Assembly (NCBI RefSeq): GCF_029439465.1
Contig: NZ_JAROAV010000031.1
Coordinates: 1-64,000, forward strand
Direction of reading: 5' to 3'
DNA: 64,000 nt
Source: Luteipulveratus flavus
GTDB lineage: Bacteria > Actinomycetota > Actinomycetes > Actinomycetales > Dermatophilaceae
Translations under genes and position numbers: made by a program
Shown: in pieces, positions 52,324 to 60,005 of the stretch
How the letters are laid out: the number at the start of each line of letters is the position of its first letter
Numbering within the stretch: position 1 is the stretch's first letter
Notes under the pieces: model-generated
Told to the model about the DNA's origin: nothing
The model's database searches: none
What the model saw: the letters and a program-made list of their open reading frames with translations, nothing else

Positions 52324-53076
52324 ATGACGAACATCAAGATCGATCGGCGCCAGGCGCTGCAGGGCGCCGCGGTAGCCGGGACAGTGGGGGCGATCGGTAT
52401 CGCCACGGCAGGACGCGCCGACGCGGCCGTCCGTCCGACGGCGGCACCCGCGTCGGCGCCGACCGCCGTGGTCGCCGCGACTTATCCGACGCTGAAGCGC
52501 GGCAGTACCGGTACCGCGGTCAAGGACCTGCAGACCAAGCTGTCGGGCGCGGGCTACTGGCTCGGGTCGGTGGACGGATCCTTCGGCCACCTGACCCAGC
52601 AGGCGGTGTGGGCGATCCAGAAGTACTGGGGTCTGTCCCGCGACGGTGTGGTCGGCCCGCTCACCTGGGGCAAGGTCAACCTGCGCCAGCGGCCGAAGTC
52701 GCGCTACACGACGACGCGCATCGAGGTGGACAAGGCGCGTCAGCTGATGTTCGTCGTCTCCTCGGGAGCGGTGCAGCTGTGCCTCAACACCAGCACCGGT
52801 GCGAACAAGCCGTTCGAGAGCGGCGGCCACTGGTACGACGGTCGGACGCCCAGCGGCACCTTCAAGGTCTTCCGCTACGTCCCGGGGTGGTACCACGGAG
52901 CGCTCGGCGACCTCTACCGTCCGATGTTCTTCAACGGCGGCATCGCGATCCACGGCTCCACGAGCATCCCGCCGTACAACGCCTCGCACGGCTGCTGCCG
53001 GCTGAGCACCGCCGCGCAGGACACGATCATCGCGCGCGGCGCCCTGAAGATCGGCGCCACCGTCACGGTCTACTGA
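52324..53076 (+). CDS. L,D-transpeptidase with peptidoglycan-binding domain
   Basis: A 250-residue exported enzyme. The N-terminus DRRQALQGAAVAGTVGAIGI has a twin-arginine signal (RR at 8-9) and an alanine cleavage region near 37. A PG_binding_1 domain follows (GSTGTAVKDLQTKLSGAGYW, DGVVGPLTWGKVN), then a YkuD domain from about 130 with IHGST and the active-site motif SHGCCR (H222, C224, R226). It forms 3-3 cross-links or attaches proteins to peptidoglycan. The leader upstream is up to 190 bases. GAGGAA precedes the ATG. Confidence 0.93.
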   Translation: MTNIKIDRRQALQGAAVAGTVGAIGIATAGRADAAVRPTAAPASAPTAVVAATYPTLKRGSTGTAVKDLQTKLSGAGYWLGSVDGSFGHLTQQAVWAIQKYWGLSRDGVVGPLTWGKVNLRQRPKSRYTTTRIEVDKARQLMFVVSSGAVQLCLNTSTGANKPFESGGHWYDGRTPSGTFKVFRYVPGWYHGALGDLYRPMFFNGGIAIHGSTSIPPYNASHGCCRLSTAAQDTIIARGALKIGATVTVY

Positions 53077-53097
53077 CCGGAACGACCAGCGACGTCC

Positions 53098-53132
53098 CGA
53101 GGGCCGCTCCGACGCTGTCGGGGCGGCCCTCG
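53098..53132 (+). terminator. Terminator of the L,D-transpeptidase gene
   Basis: Sixteen-base arms (53098-53113 and 53117-53132) pair with one G-T wobble around GCT, 21 bp after the stop codon. Confidence 0.85.
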
Positions 53133-53171
53133 GCCGTCGTCAGGAGGCGCTCGCCGTGGAAGACTCCGAGG

Positions 53172-53684
53172 ATGAGCACCCCAGGCATGTCATCGATGCG
53201 GCCGCCGTCCGGCGGTCTGACGCTGGAGTACCCGATGTCTCTCGGCGTCTTCGACCAGTACGTCGACGCGCAGCAGGCGGTCGACTACCTGTCCGATCAT
53301 GAGTTCCCGGTCCAGAACTGCATGATCGTCGGCACCGAGCTCAAGCAGGTCGAGCGCGTCACAGGCCGGCTCACGTGGGGGCGGGTCATCCTGGGCGGCG
53401 TGCTGTCCGGCGTGTGGCTCGGCGCCTTCGTCGGCCTGATCTTCGCGCTGTTCAGCAACGGCTCGGACACCTTCGCGATGGTCATCTCGACGATGATCTT
53501 CGGCGCGATCTTCGGAGCCGTCTGGGCAGCCATCGGTTACGGCGTCACCCGTGGTCAGCGCGACTTCACCTCGATCAGCCAGGTGGTCGCCACCAAGTAC
53601 GAGGTCCTGGTGGAGCACAAGTTCGCCCAGCAGGCACGCGACCTGCTGGCGCAGCGGCCCGGTGCGGGTCCGACGCTGACCTGA
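53172..53684 (+). CDS. General-stress-protein-17M-like membrane protein
   Basis: A 170-residue protein. YPMSLGVFDQYVDAQQAVDYLSDHEFPVQNCMIVG is the YflT/GSP17M-type domain, and a glycine-zipper hairpin follows with two spans (ILGGVLSGVWLGAFVGLIFALF and MIFGAIFGAVWAAIGYGV). The C-terminus is soluble. The start at ATG 53172 is favoured; an ATG at 53238 (MSLGVFDQ) is possible. The role is inferred from the family only. It is convergent with pepP across a shared hairpin. Confidence 0.82.
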   Translation: MSTPGMSSMRPPSGGLTLEYPMSLGVFDQYVDAQQAVDYLSDHEFPVQNCMIVGTELKQVERVTGRLTWGRVILGGVLSGVWLGAFVGLIFALFSNGSDTFAMVISTMIFGAIFGAVWAAIGYGVTRGQRDFTSISQVVATKYEVLVEHKFAQQARDLLAQRPGAGPTLT

Positions 53685-53691
53685 GGATCGT

Positions 53692-53729
53692 CCGGGCACC
53701 CCGTGCGCGATCGGCGACGGGATGCCCGG
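53692..53729. terminator. Shared terminator of the stress-protein gene and pepP
   Basis: Arms CCGGGCACCCCGT (53692-53704) and 53717-53729 pair with one mismatch between two convergent genes. It would work in both directions. Confidence 0.65.
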
Positions 53730-53736
53730 TCGATCG

Positions 53737-55251
53737 TCAGCGGGACCAGACGCCCTTGATCCAGGCCTCGACGTCGTCGGCCGACCGGGGCATGAAGCCG
53801 GACAGGTTCTCGCGGCCGTCCTCGGTGACGACGACGTCGTCCTCGATCCGGACGCCGATGCCGCGCAGCTCCTGCGGGACCAGCTCGTCGTCGGCCTTGA
53901 AGTAGAGCCCCGGCTCGACCGTCAGGACCATTCCGGGACGCAGCTCGCCCTCCATGTACTCCTCGCGGCGCGCGGCGGCGCAGTCGTGCACGTCCAGACC
54001 GAGGTGGTGGGACGTCCCGTGCACCATCCAGCGGCGGTGGTACTGCCCCTTCTCGGTGTCCAGGGTGTCCTCCACGGACACGCCGTCGGGCAGCAGCCCC
54101 CACTCGTACAGGTGCTCGGCGATCACGCGGATCGCGGCCGCGTGCACGTCGGAGAACGTGGCTCCCGGGCGGACGGCGGCGATGCCCGCCTCCTGCGCCG
54201 CGTACACCGCGTCGTACACCTTGCGCTGCGCCTCGGAGAACGTGCCGCTCACCGGCAGGGTGCGGGTGATGTCAGCGGTGTAGAGCGAGTCGACCTCGAC
54301 GCCGGCGTCCAGCAGGAGCAGGTCACCCGGCTTGATGTCGCCGGTGTTCTTGATCCAGTGCAGCGTGTTCGCGTGATCGCCGGCCGCGCAGATCGAGTCG
54401 TAGCCGACGCCGTTGCCCTCGTGGCGGGCGTACAGGCCGAAGACGCCCTCGACCCAGCGCTCGCCGCGGCCCCGCTCGATCGCCTCGGGGAGGTCGGCGA
54501 TGACCGCCTCGAACCCGTGCGAGGTCGCCTCGACGGCGTCGCGCATCTGCTGCACCTCCCACTCGTCCTTGACGAACCGCAGGCTGGACAGCTGGCGCGC
54601 GAACTCCGCGTCCAGCTCGCGCTGCTTCTCGGTGCGCTCGTCGGTCCGCGCCTCGGTCGCCCGGGCCCGGTCGACCACGTCGCGGACGTCGACGTCGGCC
54701 TCCCGCACCACGCGGACGGACACCGAGCCGGCGTCCTTGGCCACGTGGTCCTTGAGATCGTCGATGTGGCGGGCGGTGACCCCGAGCTCGGCCTCGGCGT
54801 CCTCGAGCGTCGGACGCGCGCCCACCCAGAACTCGCCGTAGCGGGAGTCACCGAAGAACTCCTCGGTGTCGCGGCCGGCCAGCGGCCGGAAGTACAGCAC
54901 CGCCTCGTGGCCGGCGTCGTCGCCGTCCTCGTCGGTCTGCGGCTCCAGGACCAGCACCGCGTCCGGCTCGCGGTCGGCGCCGAGGCCGGTGAGGTGAGCG
55001 AACGCGCTGTGCGGGCGGAAGACGTAGTCGGTGTCGTTGCTGCGCACCTTCAAGCCGCCGGCCGGCACGACCAGACGCTCGCCGGGGAAGGCCGAGGAGA
55101 CCTCGGCGCGCCGGGCAGCGGCGTACGCGGCGGCTTCGGCGCGCTGCGGACGCTCCTCGCTGCGCGGCGCCCACCCCTGGGCGACGAAGTCGCGGAATGC
55201 CTGGCTCGTCGGCCGGCTGCGGTGCTCGGGCTTGTGCTGTTCCTCACTCAC
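53737..55251 (-). CDS. pepP: Xaa-Pro aminopeptidase (aminopeptidase P)
   Basis: A 504-residue M24B metallopeptidase that removes N-terminal residues preceding proline. The N-terminal creatinase-type domain (SNDTDYVFRPHSAFAHLTG) is followed by the pita-bread domain: metal ligands in LLLLDAGVEVDSLYTADITRT (two Asp), HGTSHHLGLDVHD (His), VLTVEPGLYF (Glu) and GVRIEDDVVVTEDG (Glu). The start is GTG 55251. Cytoplasmic, with no signal peptide. Confidence 0.94.
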   Translation of the reverse strand: MSEEQHKPEHRSRPTSQAFRDFVAQGWAPRSEERPQRAEAAAYAAARRAEVSSAFPGERLVVPAGGLKVRSNDTDYVFRPHSAFAHLTGLGADREPDAVLVLEPQTDEDGDDAGHEAVLYFRPLAGRDTEEFFGDSRYGEFWVGARPTLEDAEAELGVTARHIDDLKDHVAKDAGSVSVRVVREADVDVRDVVDRARATEARTDERTEKQRELDAEFARQLSSLRFVKDEWEVQQMRDAVEATSHGFEAVIADLPEAIERGRGERWVEGVFGLYARHEGNGVGYDSICAAGDHANTLHWIKNTGDIKPGDLLLLDAGVEVDSLYTADITRTLPVSGTFSEAQRKVYDAVYAAQEAGIAAVRPGATFSDVHAAAIRVIAEHLYEWGLLPDGVSVEDTLDTEKGQYHRRWMVHGTSHHLGLDVHDCAAARREEYMEGELRPGMVLTVEPGLYFKADDELVPQELRGIGVRIEDDVVVTEDGRENLSGFMPRSADDVEAWIKGVWSR

Positions 55252-55344
55252 GCGTCCATCGTCTCACTCGTCCCGCGCCTGCGGTGACGGCGGTGCGCAG
55301 GCTCAACTTGCTGGTCGCCAGGGGCTCGCGGCACAGTGACGGAC

Positions 55345-56862
55345 GTGACCGCCGAGGAGTCCACGCACCACGACCGCCCACGCCGCCCCGTCCCGGGTGA
55401 GCTGCGCGGGCGCGCTCAGCGGGCCATCCGGGCGCAGCGCCCGCCGACCGTCCCGATCGGCATCCGCGGCGACGACAACGGCCTGACCGAGTGGCACTCC
55501 CGAGCCGTGATCGACCTGGCGCTGCGCGTCGGCGAGACCATGCTCGCGACCGGCGCCTCGGCGTCCGACGTGACCGCGACCGTGCTGCGCCTCACCCGGG
55601 CGTACGACGTCCGCTCGCTGCACGTCGACGTCACGTACACCTCGATCACGATCTCCTACCACCGCGGCGTCATGCGCGACCCGCTCACTGTGATGCGCAT
55701 CGTCCCCGCGCTGGCCGCGGACTACGGACGTCTCGAGGCGATCCACACCCTCGTGCGCGACATCGTCGACGAGCCCGGCGAGATCGGCGCTGCGCAGGAC
55801 CGCCTGGAGGCGATCCTGGCCATGCACCACCCCTACCGGCGTGGGGTCGTGACCCTGGCGATCGGCCTGCTGGGCGCGGCCATCACCGCGCTCCTGGCCG
55901 GCTCGATCGTCCTCATCCTGCTCTCGTTCGTCGTGTCGATGGTCATCGACCGCGTGCAGCGGTTCATCTCGCTGCGCGGTGTCTCGGCCTTCTTCACCCA
56001 GGCGGTCGGCGCGGCCATCCCGACGACGGTCGTGGTGCTGCTGTGGACCCTGGTGCCCAAGGACGAACGCGCCGACCTCGGCCTGCACTCGTTGTCCGCC
56101 CTGGTCGCCACGACGATCGTCGTGCTGCTGTCCGGCCTCGGTGTCGTCAGTGCGGCGCTGGAGACCCTCGACGGGTACTACCTCACCTCGGCCGCGCGCA
56201 CCTTCGAGGTGGTGATCCTGTCGGTCGGCGTCGCGACGGGCATCACGACCGTGCTCGCCATCGGCCAGCGGCTCGACCCCGAGATGCTGCCGTTCACCGC
56301 GGCCTCGGCGAACATCACGCCCAACCTCCTGCTCGGCGTCGTCGCCTCGGGGGTCATCGCCGCAGCGCACTCCGTCGCCAGCTACACCGGCCTGCGGGGC
56401 GCCCTCTTCGCGATGGGGGTGGCAGCCTTCTCGTGGCTCATGTACTGGATCAGCAACATCTGGGCTGCTCCCACCACGTGGTTCGACACGCAGGCGCAGC
56501 AGCAGCCGAACGGCTCCGACCACGGCGTCCTCGCGGCCATACCGGCGACGTTCGTGGCAGCGGTGGTCGCCGGCGCCGTCGCCCAGCTGGTCGCCGTTCG
56601 CTACCGGGTGCCGGCGCTCGCGGTGACCACGGCCGCGATCATCCCGCTGCTGCCCGGTCTGTCCCTGTTCAACGGGATCTTCCAGCTCGTGCACAGCGCG
56701 TCCGATCCCAGCAAGGGCGTCGCCTCCCTGATCACGGCCGCGGCGCTCGGCCTCGCGCTGGCCGGTGGCATCTCGCTCGGAGGCCTGCCCGTCCGCCTGC
56801 TGCGGGCGGACCGGGTGCAGAAGCGCATCCTGCGACGCGCGGTCGCCGACACCCGCGACTGA
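55345..56862 (+). CDS. thrE: Threonine/serine exporter, ThrE type
   Basis: A 505-residue exporter of the ThrE family (Corynebacterium ThrE is about 490). The N-terminal soluble part has VIDLALRVGETMLATGASASDVTATVLRL and SLHVDVTYTSITISYHRG, then about ten spans from residue 170. ANITPNLLLGVVASGVIAAAHS marks the second, ThrE_2-like, half. It exports threonine and serine, or small peptides. GTG 55345 is chosen over GTG 55336. It is convergent with the lipoprotein gene, with two bases between stop codons. Confidence 0.9.
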   Translation: MTAEESTHHDRPRRPVPGELRGRAQRAIRAQRPPTVPIGIRGDDNGLTEWHSRAVIDLALRVGETMLATGASASDVTATVLRLTRAYDVRSLHVDVTYTSITISYHRGVMRDPLTVMRIVPALAADYGRLEAIHTLVRDIVDEPGEIGAAQDRLEAILAMHHPYRRGVVTLAIGLLGAAITALLAGSIVLILLSFVVSMVIDRVQRFISLRGVSAFFTQAVGAAIPTTVVVLLWTLVPKDERADLGLHSLSALVATTIVVLLSGLGVVSAALETLDGYYLTSAARTFEVVILSVGVATGITTVLAIGQRLDPEMLPFTAASANITPNLLLGVVASGVIAAAHSVASYTGLRGALFAMGVAAFSWLMYWISNIWAAPTTWFDTQAQQQPNGSDHGVLAAIPATFVAAVVAGAVAQLVAVRYRVPALAVTTAAIIPLLPGLSLFNGIFQLVHSASDPSKGVASLITAAALGLALAGGISLGGLPVRLLRADRVQKRILRRAVADTRD

Positions 56863-56864
56863 GC

Positions 56865-57506
56865 TCAGGGGGTCGTGGACGGAGCGGGCGTCGGGGCGGC
56901 GCTGCTCGGCGTGCCCCACGACCACGAGGTCAGGATCGACTCCTGGGTGCTGGTCGCCGTCGCCTTGTCCTTGGCGGCCGAGGTCATCGTCGTGACGACG
57001 ACCTGGCTGCCGTTGAGGATGTAGTACTGCGTCTGGGCCACGTCGTACCCCTGCGCGACCCGCGAGATCGCGTACCCCGACGCCGGGGCGCCGCCGACGG
57101 TCCGGTCGGCCAGCTTGGTCACGGTGGCGCCCTTCTGCCGCTGGGCGATCATGCCCTGGTTGACCAGCTCCTCCAGGGCGGGCGGATCCTTCAGCACGCT
57201 CTTGACGACGCTGAAGCAGGGGTACACGTTCGCCGAGGGCTGCGGAGCGCGCAGGTACAGCACGGTGGTCGGGTGCTTGGTCGTGTCGTTCGCCCAGCCG
57301 GCGGGGGCGAGCACACCGAACGAACGGTCGCTCGCGGGCAGTGCCCCGGGCGCCGCGCGGGTCTCCAGGTGTGTGGCGGAGGGCGCCTCGACGGTCGTCG
57401 GCAGCTGGGGCGGGACCGAGCTGGGGTCGACGCCATTCGGCGAGGAGCAGCCGGCAGCGAGCAGCGCTACGGGCAGTAGCGCGACAACGCTCCGACGGGC
57501 CTTCAC
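56865..57506 (-). CDS. Putative lipoprotein
   Basis: A 213-residue lipoprotein with lipobox LAAGC at residues 16-20, a Pro/Thr-rich linker and a globular domain (FGVLAPAGWANDT, YAISRVAQGYDVAQTQYYILNGSQVVVTTMTSAA) resembling LpqN/DUF1795-type proteins. Its last 20 residues are Ala/Pro/Thr. Function unknown. TAACCT lies seven bases before the GTG, so a leaderless mRNA is likely. Confidence 0.82.
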   Translation of the reverse strand: MKARRSVVALLPVALLAAGCSSPNGVDPSSVPPQLPTTVEAPSATHLETRAAPGALPASDRSFGVLAPAGWANDTTKHPTTVLYLRAPQPSANVYPCFSVVKSVLKDPPALEELVNQGMIAQRQKGATVTKLADRTVGGAPASGYAISRVAQGYDVAQTQYYILNGSQVVVTTMTSAAKDKATATSTQESILTSWSWGTPSSAAPTPAPSTTP

Positions 57507-57583
57507 GCGTGGCAGGTTACGTCAGCCGTCTGCCCTTCCCCTGGAGGCGGTGGGGGCGCGCGTCGCGTCCCCACCGCCCCGGT

Positions 57584-58144
57584 TCAGGCGCGCGGTGCGG
57601 ACTGCGCCTTGTAGTACGCCGAGGACTCCCGCTTCCACAGCAGCACCAGGATGACGACGGCCAGCGCCACGACGAGCACCTGGATCACCAGGAGCACCGG
57701 GATGGTGCCCACGACCAGGGCGGCCAGGAGCGACAGCACGCTGATGCCCCCGAGCACCGTGGCCACGATGCGTGCCCAGGTCTTGCCGAGCTGGTTGAAG
57801 CGGGCCATGAGCACCCAGAGGACGACGGCGATGACGCCGGCGAAGATCGTCTGGACGTTGAAGCTCGCGAACGCGCTGTCGATCTCCTTCTGGGTCGCCG
57901 AGTCGCCGAGCCGGTCGGTGATGTCGTCCTTGATCGCGCTCTTGCTGAGCAGACTGACGACGATGTTGACCGCGCTGAGCGCCGCGCCCGCGTACATCAG
58001 CTTGACGGCGAGGTCGACCGGCTTGGGCGGGCTCAGCTGCGCACGGGGTGGCGCCGCGTAGCCGTCCGGGCTCATCTGCGGTGCGCTCTGGTACGGGCCT
58101 GCGGACCCGGGAGGCGGGGGAGGCGGTGCGGGCTGGTCGGACAC
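57584..58144 (-). CDS. Membrane protein with proline-rich N-terminus
   Basis: A 186-residue protein. About 45 residues of Pro/Gly/Tyr-rich cytoplasmic tail precede four predicted spans (LMYAGAALSAVNIVVSLL, FAGVIAVVLWVLMARFN, IVATVLGGISVLSLLAALV, LLVIQVLVVALAVVILVLLW). The GTG at 58144 follows GAAGGAG. Many actinobacterial proteins of this design exist; none has a firm function. It precedes the lipoprotein gene on the same strand by 77 bp. Confidence 0.75.
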   Translation of the reverse strand: MSDQPAPPPPPPGSAGPYQSAPQMSPDGYAAPPRAQLSPPKPVDLAVKLMYAGAALSAVNIVVSLLSKSAIKDDITDRLGDSATQKEIDSAFASFNVQTIFAGVIAVVLWVLMARFNQLGKTWARIVATVLGGISVLSLLAALVVGTIPVLLVIQVLVVALAVVILVLLWKRESSAYYKAQSAPRA

Positions 58145-58234
58145 GGGTGGCTCCTTCGGGAGGGACGATGCTGGGCACACCTTGTCAGGTCGGTGGTTGC
58201 CGTGGTGCCCACCGCAGGCGGATAACCTCACGCC

Positions 58235-59083
58235 GTGGCCATCGACCTGCACACCCACTCGACCGAGAGCGACGGGACCGAGAGCCCGGCTGCGGTCGTC
58301 GCGGCCGCGGCCGTGGCCGGGCTGTCGACCATCGCTCTCACCGACCACGACACGGCACGGGGGTGGACCGAGGCCGCGGACGCCGTGGGGGAGTACGGGG
58401 TCGCCCTCGTGCCCGGCATCGAGATCAGCTGCCAGTCACGCGGGATCTCGGTGCACCTGCTGGGGTACCTCATCGACCCGACCCAGCCCGACCTGCGCGG
58501 CGAGCTGGAACGGGCCCGCGAGTCCCGGCGGACCCGGGCCCGCCGGATGGTCGAGCTGATCGCCGAGGACCTGCCGCTCACCTGGGAGGACGTGGTGGCG
58601 CAGGCCGGCGCGGACGCGACGCTCGGACGGCCGCACATCGCGGACGCGCTCGTGGCCAAGGGGCTGGTCGCGGACCGGTCGGAGGCCTTCGCACGGTACC
58701 TGCACCCCTCGGGGAAGTACCACGTGAGCCACTACGCGCCGGACCCCGTCCGCGCGGTGGAGCTCGTCCGTCGCTCCGGAGGCGTTCCGGTGATGGCCCA
58801 CCCGTTCGCGCACCAACGGGGTCGGGTGGTCGCCGACGACGTGATCGAGGCGATGGCGGCAGCGGGGCTGGCCGGCCTGGAGGCGTACCACCGCGACCAC
58901 GACGACGAGGCGCGGGAGCACGCGCTGCGGCTCGCCGACCGGCTCGGGATCCTGGTGACCGGCTCCAGCGACTACCACGGCGCGGGCAAGCCGAACCGGC
59001 TCGGTGAGCACACCACGGCGCCGCAGGTCCTGGAGCAGATCGAGGCGCAGGCGACCGGCGCGACGGCGGTCGTCCGGCCCTGA
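58235..59083 (+). CDS. PHP-domain phosphoesterase
   Basis: A 282-residue PHP metal-dependent phosphoesterase. Metal-binding motifs are IDLHTHSTESDGT (I), LTDHDTARGW (II), VPGIEIS (III), PVMAHPFAH and TGSSDYHGAGKP at the end. The single-domain length and layout match nucleoside 3',5'-bisphosphate phosphatases such as YciV/RNase AM rather than polymerase-associated PHP domains. TAACCT is six bases before the GTG start, indicating a leaderless mRNA. Confidence 0.88.
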   Translation: MAIDLHTHSTESDGTESPAAVVAAAAVAGLSTIALTDHDTARGWTEAADAVGEYGVALVPGIEISCQSRGISVHLLGYLIDPTQPDLRGELERARESRRTRARRMVELIAEDLPLTWEDVVAQAGADATLGRPHIADALVAKGLVADRSEAFARYLHPSGKYHVSHYAPDPVRAVELVRRSGGVPVMAHPFAHQRGRVVADDVIEAMAAAGLAGLEAYHRDHDDEAREHALRLADRLGILVTGSSDYHGAGKPNRLGEHTTAPQVLEQIEAQATGATAVVRP

Positions 59084-59141
59084 GCGCGTCCGCCGCGTGG
59101 CCGCCGCTGCAGGGTCGGTGGTCGCGGCTACGGTGAGCGCG

Positions 59142-60005
59142 ATGAACCAGCCCGCCACCGAACGCAGCCAGACCGAGCTGCCGGGTATGCCGCAGCGCCT
59201 GTACGCCGCGAGCCCGAGCCGGCTGACGACCTGGCTGGACTGCCCGCGCCGCTACCGCATGCAGTACCTCGACCGACCGAGCCCAACGATCCGCCCGCAG
59301 CGGGCGCACACGACGGTCGGGCTGGTGACCCACACCGTGCTGCGCGACTTCTGGGACCTGGAGCCGCACCAGCGGACGCCTGCCGGTGTCGTGAGCCTCG
59401 TGCGCGACGCGTGGACGGGTGCGGGGTTCAAGGACGAGTCCCAGTCCAGCCGCTGGCGCAGCCGGACCACCCAGGAGATCACCGACTACCTGCGCACGGC
59501 CGATCGCGACACCCAGCCGGTGGCGCGGGAGCGCAGCATGGCGCTGAAGACCGACACCCTGGCGATGACCGGCCGCGTCGACCGGATGGACGAGCGCGAG
59601 GGCGAGCTCGTGGTGGTCGACTACAAGACCAGCCGGCGTACGCCGACCGAGGACGACGCCCGGACGTCGATGGCGCTGGCGTTCTACGCGGCCGCCGGCT
59701 CACGGATGTTCCGCAAGCCGTGCGTCCGCGTCGAGCTGCACCACGTGCCGACCGGCGAGGTCGTCGCCCACGAGCACACCTCGGCGTCGCTGGAGCGCAA
59801 GATCGGCGAGGCGGAGTCCATCGCCCGCGACCTGCGCCGCGCGGACGCCGCCTTCCGTGACCAGGGGCAGCAGGCGCCGTACTTCGCTCCGAACCCGACA
59901 CCGCTGTGTCGGTGGTGCGACTTCCGGGCCCACTGCCCCGAGGGTCAGGCCGTCGGGCCGGAGCGGTCGTCCTGGGCGGCCCTGGAGCCGGACGCGTCCG
60001 ACTGA
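59142..60005 (+). CDS. RecB-like PD-(D/E)XK nuclease with predicted Fe-S cluster
   Basis: A 287-residue stand-alone nuclease domain of the RecB/Cas4/AddB group. The catalytic core has GRVDRM (about 145), then VVVDYKTSR with D160 and K162. Four cysteines in the AddB/Cas4 arrangement, C34 (TWLDCPRRYR), C256, C259 and C265 (CRWCDFRAHC), should hold a 4Fe-4S cluster. No CRISPR array or cas gene is nearby, so a DNA-repair role is more likely. TACGGT is seven bases before the ATG. Its 3' end overlaps the BCCT gene by 61 bp. Confidence 0.9.
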   Translation: MNQPATERSQTELPGMPQRLYAASPSRLTTWLDCPRRYRMQYLDRPSPTIRPQRAHTTVGLVTHTVLRDFWDLEPHQRTPAGVVSLVRDAWTGAGFKDESQSSRWRSRTTQEITDYLRTADRDTQPVARERSMALKTDTLAMTGRVDRMDEREGELVVVDYKTSRRTPTEDDARTSMALAFYAAAGSRMFRKPCVRVELHHVPTGEVVAHEHTSASLERKIGEAESIARDLRRADAAFRDQGQQAPYFAPNPTPLCRWCDFRAHCPEGQAVGPERSSWAALEPDASD

